Of a stretch of DNA of 21,716 bases, positions 1 through 17,400 are shown piece by piece. The notes beneath the pieces were generated by a model that saw nothing but the letters and a program-made list of their open reading frames with translations, was not told where the DNA came from and did no database searches. The stretch is from assembly GCA_001584585.1 (NCBI GenBank), contig LSYV01000051.1, positions 399,864 to 421,579 of the forward strand, read 5' to 3'. Source of the DNA: Gonium pectorale (lineage: Eukaryota; Chlorophyta; Chlorophyceae; Chlamydomonadales; Volvocaceae). A program made the translations under genes and the position numbers. Positions within the stretch are counted from its first letter, which is position 1. Each line of letters begins with the position of its first letter.

Positions 1-1278
1 CTCCGACGGGCCCGCCCGGAGACCGAACGGCCTTCGACGAGCGACGCCGCCGAGCGACGTCGGCGGCGCCGCCGGCGCCGCGGCCCCAGTCGACGCCGCC
101 GGTGGCCAGAGCGGCGCCGGCGGATGCGGAGGCCTGCGACGCGCCGGCGCGCAGCGCCTCAAGCCCGCCGCCAGCGACGCCGGCGGCGCCGCCGACCAGG
201 TTCGCCCCGATTCCGCCCAGCTGGCCGCCGAGGGCGCCGAAGTCGAGGTCCAGGCTGGAGGGGAGGCTGAGGTCCAGCTGCGGCGGCTGCGGCAGGCTGA
301 TGCTCAGCGGCGCGGGCGCGGTGCTGGACGTGGCCGGGGCGGAGGCGAGCAGCGGCGCCAGCGCGCCGCGCACTGCGGCATGAGGCGGGGCGGTGGGCCG
401 CGCAGCGCTAAGCCATCGCTACTCGAGCACGCCGTTTGCATGTATGACACAGCCCCAAGTCACAAGTGGAGCACATGATGGTTCACCGGATATCACCACG
501 CCCAAAGCTGCCGCCGCCCAACTGCCCCCACAGCGCCCCGGCCTCCTACCCCAATCCCCACCGCCACAACCTGACTGATAGCGGCCACAACGCCACCACC
601 CGACGCGCCACCCCCACCCGTGTGCGCCCCCACCCACCTACCTGTGTCCCCGAGCTGCGCCGCCTCTGGAAGCGCCGGGGGCGCCAGGCCGCCCGCGCGC
701 TCCGCCAGTGAGGCGGCCGCGCCCGCGATGGCGCGGCTGCCCCAGTGCGGCTCCAGGCCGCCCCACGCGCCGGAGTCGGCCGTCAGCAGCTCCGAGACCG
801 CCGGCGGCAGTGAGACACTGCTGGGGGGTAAACACGAGGCATGAGCAATGGGATAGGCCAGATGGGAAGGGGTGAGGGAGGGGCATGTGCAACGGCAAGG
901 GGGGGCTGCTAGCTGTGGGGCAGGGGGTGAGGAAGATGCCGAACCGAGACAGTTCAGGGTGCACGGTGAGTCCGGCCGAGTGAAGGGGCATAAAGAGGCG
1001 TGTGGGACGGGCCGGAGGCGGTGGGCGGGGAACACGGGCGATGGGGCCAGGTTCGTGTTGGGGTGGGTCCGGGGCCCCACGTTTGAGTGGCCACCACAAA
1101 CTCGCGTACGGCGCTCCGTGGGCTGAGTGCCAACAAACCTGTGAAGGGCTCTGGATAGCGCTTCCGCATCGGATGACAGCGCGCGGCAGGGGTGGGGCAG
1201 CGGCAGGTGAGGGAGAGCCCTGCGATTGCCGGTCCCAGGGCCTCCGCGACGCCCCAGGCCCACAGGCGTTTGGAGCAT
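1..1278 (-). CDS. Unrecognised Ala/Gly-rich protein with targeting-type N-terminus (5' part, runs off left edge)
   Basis: I do not recognise this protein. Proposed exons on the minus strand are 1278-1139, 820-642 (or starting at 817) and 372 to beyond base 1. The model rests on an ATG at 1278-1276 preceded by AAA, donors CAG/gtttgt and CAG/gtaggt, acceptors ccccag and ccgcag, and phases that match at both junctions (2 then 1). The first ~45 residues (MLQTPVGLGRRGGPG...) are rich in Arg, Pro, Leu and Ser and nearly acid-free, like a plastid or mitochondrial transit peptide. The rest (at least 230 residues) is Ala/Gly/Leu-rich, with a Pro/Leu stretch and a glycine-rich helix-like segment, and no motif I can name. 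The last 20 visible residues are Arg-rich, so an unseen splice there is possible. It is divergent from the thioredoxin-like gene 470 bp away. That the exons are real is moderately sure; the function is unknown. Confidence 0.55.
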
Positions 1279-1748
1279 TTTATCAAAAGTGTGCTGTGAA
1301 TCCGCTGGAAAGTCCACGGGCGCTACAAGCAAGCCACTAGCCTATGCTGACAGCCTCTCTTTGAGCACGCGTGAATGTGTGGTGTCAACCTCGCCTTGCC
1401 GATAGTCGAGCCTCTGTTGCAGACCACAACGCAAGGCAAACAAACGAGCAAACTCCTTCTCTCCTATCGACGAACGCTCCTGCCTGTGGTGCGCTGACGC
1501 CTTGATGGCAAAGCGATCATATGGGCTACACGATGTGCAACAGTGGCGCAAGCACGAGGTACGGAGCCGTACGAAGCGTTTCGCCGAGATTGAAATAGGG
1601 TCCCGCATTTGCGGCCGCGTTGCAAACTGATACACTCGACATCTGCAGCGCCGTCGCTGCCGCCTAGCGCCTCGTTGCCCAATAACTCTCTCGCGCAACA
1701 CGAGTTGGAACGCCCAATTCCGCGCAGCCCCAGCCGCTTGTATACTGA
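1279..1748. promoter_or_regulatory. Shared 5' region between divergent genes
   Basis: This 470-bp stretch separates two divergent start codons and should hold both 5' UTRs and both promoters. It is clearly less GC-rich than the exons on either side. I see no convincing TATA box or named operator, and the short reading frames in it have no protein-like composition. Assignment as a bidirectional promoter is by position only. Confidence 0.4.
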
Positions 1749-2981
1749 ATGGCTAAGGCAGTGACAATTGGCACAAACTTCCTGGCCCCAGTTCCTGTTC
1801 GACGAGCCAAAGTCGGCCGAGTGGCCCCTAAATCAGTCGTCGCAGCGCACACCGCAGTGAGCTTTTGCCCGCATCCGGATGCTATTAAGCGTCGAGAGGA
1901 GGCGGAGGCACTGTAAGATCTGCCGTCTGTGGCCTCTGCACGTTGGCCCCGTGCTGTAACAGCCCTCGTTCCATGGCCGCGCAGGCGCCGACAGCGCGAT
2001 CGCGAGCGCTCGGAGGCGCAGATGAAACAGGCGATGGGACTCAACTGGTGCGTCCGCTGCAGTGCTGACGCGAACCCTCCTATGCTTTCGCGACGTTCGC
2101 GTCGTGCACAGTCGCGTTGCAATTGGCACCACCGAACTCATTGCGCTTTAGGCAAACCTCAATTGAGCACAATTACTTAGCGTAGCTCCCATTGTGGCGC
2201 TTCGTTCTGTCGCATGTCCGACGACATTTGACCTCACTATCTTTCTCCGCCGTGCTGTTGCCCTCCCTCGATGCAGGTGGGAAGGAGGGCTGCCAAACAA
2301 TATGGTTGCTGTCACCACGCCCAGGGAGCTCGAGTCGCTCTCGCGGCAGGCCAATGCTGCCGGTCGCGCCATCCTCGTTAATTTTTTTACCGAGGATTGC
2401 TACGCGTGTCGCAGCCTTCACACCAAACTGAAGAAGCTTGCCCAGGAGCACCCGGAAATTCTGTTCCTGAAGGTCAATGGCAGCAACGAGACCCTGCGGC
2501 CTGTATTTGAGGAGCACGGCGTGACTGCGGTGAGGGACATGGTCGACTGCTGGCATAAGCAGCCGGTGTTATTTATTTATAGTCAGTGTGGCCAGGCACT
2601 TCTGCGCCAGCGCATCCCGCTGCCTTGAGTGCCTTGTGCAACGCAAGGCGCAAGCAGGGACGCAGGCCCCCACCTCCCACCTGGACCCCCTCTTCCGGTT
2701 CTGGCCACGGGGCGGGCAAAGAAAAGGACGGACCGCTGTAATCGTGATGCATATGCTGTGGCTTCGCTTATGTGAAGCCCTATTCGCGTCGGCCTCCACC
2801 CAATAACTCGTTGCTGCCGCTCTCTCTCTCCTCTCCGCAGGTGCCCTTCTTCCTCTGCATCCGTGACGGGCGTGAGCTCTCTCGCTTCAGCGCCTCACTC
2901 AGCCCGGAGAAGCTGGCGCTGCTGAGGAGGGAGCTCATGGCTGCGGCGGCGGCTCGCCAGGCGGCGCTGGTGGCAGCGTAG
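1749..2981 (+). CDS. Plastid thioredoxin-like protein, ACHT type (atypical Cys/His-rich thioredoxin)
   Basis: Exons 1749-1856, 1995-2047, 2277-2529 and 2841-2981 (TAG) give 184 residues; all introns are GT-AG and the phases fit (0, 2, 0). Residues 1-36 form a typical chloroplast transit peptide: basic, rich in Ala and Val, acid-free. Residues 54-63 read W-W-E-G-G-L-P-N-N-M, the family signature just before the ACHT thioredoxin fold. The active site is C95-Y-A-C98, followed by a conserved S-L-H; the usual W-C-G-P-C is absent, as in ACHT proteins. The cis-proline is P140 in V-P-F-F at the start of exon 4. ACHT proteins are known as stromal or thylakoid-linked disulfide carriers that oxidise targets such as 2-Cys peroxiredoxin; that role is inferred here from family. 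If intron 3 were retained, the frame would stop about 33 codons later at 2626-2628. The exon 2 acceptor (gacag/CGC) is the least certain junction. The catalytic exons are secure. Confidence 0.85.
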
Positions 2982-4468
2982 GGCGCTGGCTGCGCAGCCT
3001 CACGAGCGGCCGCGTGGTGGAGTCACTACGGCGGGCGACGCTGTAGCCGTCTGCGCCCCGTCCGCAGTCACCGGACCGGACCCGCGTATCTGCGAAGCCC
3101 GGGGCCCCGCCGCGGCCAACGGTGCTCCTATGTTTTGCATGGAGGCAGCCCTTGGCATGTGTACGGATGGTTAGTGTACGGATTCCCTGTTCTTACATTC
3201 AAGATAGATTGCGTATCCTGATGCATGATCCGGCATTGAGGGGGGTTGGAGCGGGTCGGACCCGCGGCTCTCCGCCAGCGTTCGGTGCACACTGGGGCGG
3301 GTCGCGTGAAGCGTCTCACAGCGAGAGGGAACTATGCAAAAGCTATGCCCGCCCGCCGGCGCACCCCTGCGGCGGCATTGCGATACGCGTGTGCGTGAGT
3401 GTGAAGATGTGTCTCTGTGTGTATGCTTTGTGACCCGACTGTTGCTGTTTGCGTGCGCGGCGGGCGCGCATGGCCGACCCGTGGGTCACTGCAGGAAGGC
3501 CCCAACTGGAATAGCGCTCGGCTCCTATGCCGCGCCCCCGCGCCGCGCGTCGTCAATGTGTGTGCGTGAACGGGGTATTGCAGATCGCTTCATAAAGCCC
3601 AGGTCTCCGGGTTTGGCATGGAAGCTTATAATAGGGGATGGGGCGTCTCCAGAGGGGCCAGGGGCGGCTCCAGCGGCCGCTTTCACGAAGAATCACATGT
3701 CCTGCATTCATGGCGGGGTTGCAGCTGTGCGGCCTGCCTGGCGTGGCGGTCGCGCGTGAGACAGAAGGGCCTTTGCCTGGCTAAGGGAATGCGCGGAAGG
3801 GCGCGGGGGTTCGGAGTGCCGACAACAAGGACGCTTGCCAGGTGCAAGACATGATGCGTTGACGGCGGCGCTGTCGGTTGCCGACGGCGGGTTGGGTACA
3901 TTCCCCTCTCGCCTTGGTTCGGCCCGCAGACCGGGTCCCCTTCCGGCAGCACGCTGGTTCGTCAAGCTCGCTAGTCCTTGGCTTATTCATTTGAAGGCGC
4001 TGACTGCTATGTGTACACTACCCTGCTAGGCGGGGGAGCAGCCGCGTGCGGGCTATGCGCTGCACGCAGCGAAGAAGAACCCTGAACGCTCGTGGTCTGG
4101 CTGAGGGAAGCGTGTGCGTGACTGGCTATCTGGCTGTTCTTTCCCGGGCTTTCCAATGGAATGGCCCGTTACTTGCCTTGCACTGCTAGTGCTGGCGTCT
4201 AGAATTTTTATTACGTAATTTGTTGGAGTCGTATAATACGTACGGCAGGGTGCTCTTATGTGCTGGAGGCCTGGCGCGGCTTGGAAAGCGGTCGTGAACG
4301 GCCCCCTGTAGCGGGTTGCCGTGCACAGAGCAGCTGTCTCGCAGCACTTCGGGAGCGTCGCAAGTCATTTCGTTGCCGATTGGCGATTTTAAGTTTAGAG
4401 AATTGTCGGTCCATATTGTTGTTGGTTGATGGCTTGGCATTGGGTATCTGTGCGGCTAGCTGTCGTTG

Positions 4469-4473
4469 TGTAA
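4469..4473 (+). terminator. Candidate poly(A) signal TGTAA for the thioredoxin-like gene
   Basis: TGTAA is the common green-algal poly(A) signal. This is the first plus-strand copy I find downstream of the stop codon at 2981, which would imply a 3' UTR of about 1.5 kb. Another copy lies at 5599-5603. Assignment is weak because a non-consensus signal closer to the stop is possible. Confidence 0.25.
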
Positions 4474-5722
4474 CGTACTACTCAACGGCTTGCTGCGTGA
4501 CTCCTGCACGGGTCAGGTGCCACCCGTGCAAGCTCATGATCAGGTGCCCATTGCCATGGAGAGATGACCCGCGAACGCATCGTAACTGATTTACTGCGGG
4601 TACATGCCCTGTATCTCACTCTTGCACTTTCTCAAATCCAAGCGCGGATGGGCAAGGGACAGGAAGAAGCCCCTTCGCAGGTACAGTCCTCCTCGCGTAC
4701 GCGTACGGAATGTCGGGCCAACGCCGGTCCCTTCCTGGCGTGCTCACCCGCTCGCGATTGTGGGATACGTCCAGGTATCTGCTAGCTACCGTCCTGGGTT
4801 GCTGCTGTCCGGTCTACAGGTCGGCTGCGAATTGGGCACAAGCTCTGTATTGTTCTGCAACAGCGGGAGGGCCCGTGTGCTCGTCTCCTGCGCCCACCCG
4901 TGCCCGCCATGCCTAGGTGCGGTTCTGGGAACGATGCATCTTGGCGAGGCGAGGTACCGTAGCTTCTGTCTCTGGGAGGCGATGTTTCCAGCAGGGCGCC
5001 GAGTACAGGGCATGGCGGGCGAGGGAGACGAGCAGGCGGGCTCCTCCTCCGGGCATGTAGAACTAATTGCAGCGACACACACACCTGCCTTGGCTGCAAC
5101 GACCGAGTCGCGAGGCGTCTTCCCGTCGGTAACGCATACGACACATATCGCGTTGCATGGCGGGAAACCAAGGCGGCGGGCCGCCACGACCGGTCCGACA
5201 ACTTTTAACGTCCACCGACATTGCAAGCGTGCAGTGCACACATCAAACACTCTCAACGCTGCACCGCTCATAGGGAAAGGGCATAGCCGCGCCCGCAAGG
5301 CCTGTGGGCTTCGACGATATCGCTGCTAAACATGTCGGGAAATGCCAGCAGACCGCCTGCGTGTTGCACCCTGCCGCCGGCAGGCCTCCGCGCCTAGTGC
5401 ACGTGCAACTTGCACATGCAAGAATACATGCCTGCAATGAACACAAACATTCGCGCATCGCCTACCCCTACAGCCCGACGACGTCCCCTTCAAACCTCCG
5501 CGTGCCTGTCAATGATTCGCCTTTCCACGCGCGTTCCGTGTCCTAACTATGTCTTCACAACACATTCTTCACACACTCGCACTAGGTTACCAATTAATGT
5601 AAGCGTGGGTTAAGGCTGGGTTACGCAGCCATCCGCAGCAAGCCAAGGCGCCCATGGGTCACCGTTTGCTTGCGCCACACCACAGCAGGGCTCCAGCTGG
5701 CGTGGGCTCGAGCTTTCAGGCC

Positions 5723-5727
5723 TTACA
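5723..5727 (-). terminator. Candidate poly(A) signal TGTAA for CDC48
   Basis: On the minus strand TGTAA reads from 5727 to 5723, about 100 nt after the CDC48 stop codon. It is the nearest copy and would give a short 3' UTR. No transcript evidence is available. Confidence 0.4.
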
Positions 5728-5828
5728 CCGCTTCCGCCACTGCCGCTACTGCTCCACTCCAAATTCCCGTCCTTCTGCCCCTTTGCCACCAACGCTGAAA
5801 AACGACAGGGGCAGAACTGTCCACCTCT

Positions 5829-12533
<6,705 letters not shown>

Positions 12534-12729
12534 TGTTGGAAGCCGGGGCGACTAACTGGAAAGGGCGTGAACGGTGCAAAGACACAGGTCCCCAAGTCAC
12601 TGTTAATGAGCAAATATGTATGGCCTATATCGAAGGTGCGACACGACCGCAAAGGTAGCGTCGAAGGGTTCCACGAAGAGCATTACCTGAGTGATATATA
12701 CGGCAGTCGAGTCCTTTCCATTTCATTAT

Positions 12730-12763
12730 GTTGCACATCATTTCGCATCATATTATGTGCAAC
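12730..12763. repeat. Short inverted repeat upstream of CDC48
   Basis: GTTGCACAT at 12730-12738 is the exact reverse complement of ATGTGCAAC at 12755-12763, separated by 16 nt. It lies about 200 bp upstream of the CDC48 start codon, so it could be a protein-binding dyad or an RNA hairpin in the leader. The function is unknown. Confidence 0.5.
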
Positions 12764-13235
12764 TTCATGCAATATCTCTAGATCATACCTTCCAGGGTGA
12801 AGTTGCCCGAGCCTTCCCATGATCGTGGCATCCGAAACCCGCTTCGCTACCCGGCTGCCCCTGTCCCTGGTGTGGATCCCGAGGCGTCCCTATTCTTTAG
12901 GCCAACATTTGCCCCAATAAAGGCAGGTAGCATGTCGGCAAGTAGCATGCCGGCACGGCCACACGGGCGTTGAGTGCTGAACGCCCTGCCCGAAAGAGGC
13001 CAGTGAGGGTGCCTTTGGGCTCATGAAAGTAAAGGGGCGCAAGACTCTGGCCATGGCACTACAATGTCACAGGACACAAGCACCAAGCTCATAAGGGTTG
13101 CCGGGTAGGGTACCGTGGGCGACTGAGGTAGGTGCAACGCTGAACCTCGCAGGCGCTCGTCTTGGCGACACGCCACCCACGCACGGCTCCACGTTGTCTT
13201 CAGCGCACAGCAGGGGGGCCTCAGCAGACGGTGCG

Positions 13236-13360
13236 GTCATCGACGTCAACCAGGGGAGAGGGGGTGCAACTCGGTGGCGGTTGACCGTTACCGGGACCAA
13301 CGGTCGCAAACTGTAACCTCGTTGCACTCCCCTCTCCCCTGGTCATCACCGTCAACCAGG
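13236..13360. repeat. Inverted repeat with flanking direct repeat in the CDC48-SAS10 spacer
   Basis: The left arm 13249-13270 (ACCAGGGGAGAGGGG then GTGCAAC) matches the reverse complement of 13321-13343, with one extra base. In addition GGTCATCGACGTCAACCAGG (13236-13255) recurs at 13341-13360 with two changes. A 50-nt loop lies between the arms. The layout resembles a small foldback element or a duplicated regulatory dyad; no coding capacity. Confidence 0.65.
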
Positions 13361-14432
13361 CGGGCGGACTGCGAAAGAGGTGCGGGCGCGGCGAAACTAG
13401 GAGACACATGCCTTAGCCTCGCAAGGAGATTGGCGGGGGGGGGAGCGTCGTATGCGGGGTAAGGATGGTGCCGATGGGTCGAGGAAAGGGCAGGAAGCTG
13501 CAAAGGAAGAGGGAGAAAACTACTTCTGGCATTCTGACCCGGAGGCGCGGCGTTATCAGTCGTTACCAGTAGGGCGGATTGGTGTAACACGTGGCGGAAA
13601 CGTTCAGACGTGCCCTCCTGTTCCTGAGGGCGCACCGCTGTAGTTAACTGTTGTGGCTGGAGGGAGGCTGGGTTCGGTCGTCAACTGTCACCGGACCATA
13701 GCGGTAACTAGGCCAGCGGTACCTCAGCCAACGGACGCCCATCCCGCCAATCTGGATCACCCGGAGCACCGAGCGGCGTGATACAGCCAGTAAGCGCCTT
13801 TCTCTGCAGATTTCTCTTATTTCGTACCATACAGGCCTGGATTCACTACGTCAAGGACCTGCGATTAAGATGAGGATCGCGAGACGATGCATTTTATTTT
13901 GGGAGAGTAAAGACAAGGTCCGTGGGCGGGGTGGGGACGGGGTAGCAGTTTTGTACCGAACGGCTAGGTTTGTAGCGAAGGGTAGCGAGCAGGTTCCGAA
14001 GCGGTCGAACACCAGGCGTGCGACAACCTGACCATTAACATACAACTACTGCGCACCGCAGAAGCTGTGAGGTACTGGGCGTGCTCGGGGTAGGATGTAG
14101 ACAGCACGAAACACACCAGTACGGCGCCGTACGCACGTCACCTCGTCTATGTTTCAAGCTCATAGGCCGTTGCTTGTATAACAAAAGAGTTGTCTAAAAC
14201 ACTCTGACCTCAAGTCGGCATACTCCACGCCCTGACATTGTTCCGTTGCAACAAAAGTAGCCCTGGGCCTGAGCCTTCCGACGTAATTTAAGCAGCTACT
14301 GAGTTGTATATTTGTTAATTACTGTATGCTACGTTTTCCCGTTGAGCAAGAACCGCCGCACGCCGCCGCGCCTGCCGCCGCCCTAGCGCAGCTGCTTTCC
14401 CAACCCGGCACTACTGGGCGGCTGCTGTGTTA

Positions 14433-17400
14433 ATGCCAAAGCCGCAGCGGCGGCCCCCGCCAAAGGGGCGGGCCCCGAAAGGCAAGAAGGAGCCCGAGGA
14501 TGACTTTCCCGCGAGTGACAGCGATGAGGATGTGTTCAAGTCCAAGAAGGATAAAATCAGTTTGAACATGTCGGATGACGAGGAGGATGGTGACGATGAC
14601 CTGGACGTGGAGGGCGTGTATGACATCGATGAGGATGAGGACGACGAGGACGATGGAGAGGATGATGATGACGAGGAGCTGGACGAGGACGCGCTGATTG
14701 AGGAGGCCATCCGGCGGGGAGGCCACGAGGCTGAGCGTGAGTACTGAACACGCGGGAACTCCGGGACGGTGGCAGCACGACAGAGGTACCCTGCTCGTTG
14801 GATCACCTCAGAGAGATTTTTTCCAAGCCCGCCGCTGGCCCCATCACCCATGACCTAAACCCAAAGCAACCCAGCACTCCTTCCAGCCTCTAGCGCCTCC
14901 CCCTCCACCTGTATCACGCCCGTCATTGCCAAACCCTGCAGTGGCCAAGCACGCCAAGGCGCTGGGCCAAAAGCTCAAGCTGCAGCGCCGCGAGGACGAT
15001 GACGAGGACGACGAGGAGCAGGAGGGCAAGGGCGCGGACGTGACTGACAGGCTGTGGGGCGCCAACAAGCGGGCGTACTATGACGCGGACACGGCTGAGG
15101 TGGGCCGAGGAGCGAGGGGGGTGGGCGTTCGTGCGCCATGATGAAGGCAGCTGGCGTGGGGGGTCCTCCCATGTACGGCGCTGCGATGCCCAGGACGTGA
15201 GAGTGTGTGGGATAAGGAGGTGGGGGGGCTGCGTGGTGGTGGGGGGGGGGCTCAAGCATGGCTGAAAAGGGACGCGGCTGTTGTTGAGGCGTTGTTATTG
15301 TTCTCTCATCCCACGTGTGGCTGCGCCCCTCCGCGTCCCTGCTTGCTGATGCTGGGCCCGCTTCCGACACGGCCCCCCTCAGGCTGCCAGCGATGACGAG
15401 GCGGTGCAGCTGGAGGAGCAGGAGGCGCTGGCCATGCAGCGGGCCCGCGCCGCCAAGCTGGCTGCCGCCGACTATGGGTTGGAAGATGAGGAGGACGAGG
15501 ACGAGGAGGACGAAGATGAGGACGAGGACGAGGAGGAGCAGGACGCAACTATGGGCAAGCTTGCGGCGCAGGCGGCCGGGGCCGCGGGCAAGCGGGCGCA
15601 GAAGAAGGGGCAGCACCAGGAGGGCGGCGCTGGTGCTGGCGCGCGGGGGCCGGTGACGGTTGAGGAGGTGGAGAAGGACCTGTCGGCCCTGGGTGACGAG
15701 GGCCGCATGGCCGCGCTGCTGGCGGACGCTCCGGAGCTGCTCAGCCTGCTGAACGACCTGCAGGACAGCCTGGCGGAGGTGCGGCCTCGTGGGGGGCGGC
15801 CAGGCGGGGAGACCGGGGCTGGGGCTGGGTGCGCGCGCGGACGGGTACGGGAAAGGCCTTGTGTGGGGATGCCGCGCGGCGGTGATCCGTCTCAACCTGG
15901 TGGAGCTACAGGGCCGAGGGACGGCTGCAGTAGGAGGCGCAGGCGTCTGGACGCGGCAAGCGTGTGCCCCTCCCGTAGGCGAGAGATCACGGCGCTGCCC
16001 CCTGACTCGCGTGACAACTTCCCCCCTCCCAAAAACCGCCCCCTCCCCGCCAGGTCCGCCACCGCGTGGCCCCTCTGCTCACGGAGCTTAAGGACGGCGG
16101 GCTGGGCACCTCGGAGGGCCTGTCCTACCTGGAGGCCAAGCACCTACTGCTGATCACCTACTGCACACACATCGTCTTCTATCTGCTCCTTAAAGCGGAG
16201 GGCCGCCCGGTGCGAGACCACCCCGTGATTGCTAGGTGGGTGGGAACCGGGTTCGGGTGGGGGACAGCGGGTGGAGGCAGTGGGTTTGGGGTGGGCCGGG
16301 CGGAGCCGGCGGGTGGGCGCGTGGGACAGGGCAGGGTGGGGGAGCTGGGCCTCGGGTTGGATCGCGGGCTGCGCATGGGCGGCCAGAGTCACTAACGCGT
16401 CTCTGCCAGTGGCGCGCCGGTGCTTGAGCTCGCCGACAGGAACGCCCCGCCCGCGGCTCGGCCGTCGGGCCGCCCGGCCGCTCTCCAGTCATGCCGGCTC
16501 CATTGCCGGTCCTGCTGGGCGGTCGGTGCGCACAGCCCTTCACTCGCAGCAAGCTCAAAACATATTGCATATGCAACGTCTGTATTACGGCGGCCAGAGT
16601 CACTAACGCGTCTCTGCCAGTGGCGCGTCGGTGCTTGAGCTCGCCGACAGGGATGCCCCGCCCGCGGCTCGGCCGTCGGGCCGCCCGGCCGCTCTCCAGT
16701 CAGGCCGGCTTATTGCCGGTCTTGCTGGGCGGTCGGTGCGCACAGATCTTGCAGCTAGCCGCAACCCCTACCCTGTGCACATGCATTCGCATAGTTGGCC
16801 ACGACGGCGGCCAGAGTCACTAGTGCGTCCCCGCTAGTGGCGCACCGGTGCTTGGGCTCGCCGACAGCGACCGGCCCGCTTGCAAGCAGCTCCCCGCCCG
16901 CGCCAGTGGCGGGCGCTTAGCCAGGTGGTCCGCACAGTCCTCTGCGTGGTGCTAACACTGCATGGACACTGCCTGCCGCGTCTCAAGGCTGTGTGCGTCT
17001 AACGGTTGCGCGAACACTTCCGCACCACTTTCAAGCGCCGGGTTTTAATGTTAGACACCCCTGCTCCGGCCTCCGACTGCACAGGAGGCGTTCATCGGAG
17101 CCACCAACTTCAGCGCAATTAAAATACGGCGGGGTGGCTACCTGCGTATAGTAAGCCAACCTGCTGTCCATTCCCCTGCCTCCCGCGTTCGCAGGCTGGT
17201 TGAGCTGCGCGCCTATCTGGAAAAGATCCGGCCCATCGACAAACAGCTAGCCTACCAGATAGACAAGCTCCTAAAGGCCGCGCAGCTGGCCTCGTCGGCG
17301 GCGCCGGCGGCGGAGGCCAACGGCCGCCCGGCGGACGGTGCGGACGAGCAGGAGGCGGCGGGACCGGGCCCCGGCTCTGTCGCTGCTGCGGCGGCGGACG

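Larger units (their letters stand above)
2982..5828. other. Gene-free stretch between convergent genes (3' UTRs and spacer)
   Basis: No exon, RNA gene or mobile element can be supported here. The 5' part must include the 3' UTR of the thioredoxin-like gene; the last ~100 bp hold that of CDC48. A GT-rich patch lies at about 3385-3426. The longest open frame (4604-5329, plus) has Cys/Arg/His-rich, domain-free content and no exon-like codon bias. Base composition is more even than in the exons. Part of it could be a very long 3' UTR, a non-coding transcript or old repeat DNA. Confidence 0.5.
12534..14432. promoter_or_regulatory. Head-to-head spacer between CDC48 and SAS10
   Basis: This 1.9-kb interval must hold the promoters and 5' UTRs of both genes. 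An AT-richer part near 12700-12790 lies close to CDC48 and another near 14150-14340 close to SAS10. I see no clear TATA box and no proper heat-shock element. The short open frames are not protein-like. A repeat element occupies 13236-13360. Confidence 0.5.

Noticed and set aside
4604..5329. 241-codon open frame on the plus strand between the thioredoxin-like gene and CDC48
   Set aside because: Content is rich in Cys, Arg, His and Pro without any domain, codon use differs from the real exons, and a comparable frame exists on the other strand. Open frames of this size arise by chance in GC-rich DNA.
12660..12682. GAA/TTC/GAA pattern upstream of CDC48 as a heat-shock element
   Set aside because: The blocks are separated by three bases, not the two required for the nGAAnnTTCnnGAAn arrangement.
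14430..14851. Ser-rich open frames on the minus strand opposite SAS10 exon 1
   Set aside because: They are the antisense shadow of the Asp/Glu-rich (GA-rich) coding tract.
15138..15265. ATGATGA and CTGA in SAS10 intron 2 as a possible C/D snoRNA
   Set aside because: The spacing of about 120 nt is too long and the flanks do not pair.
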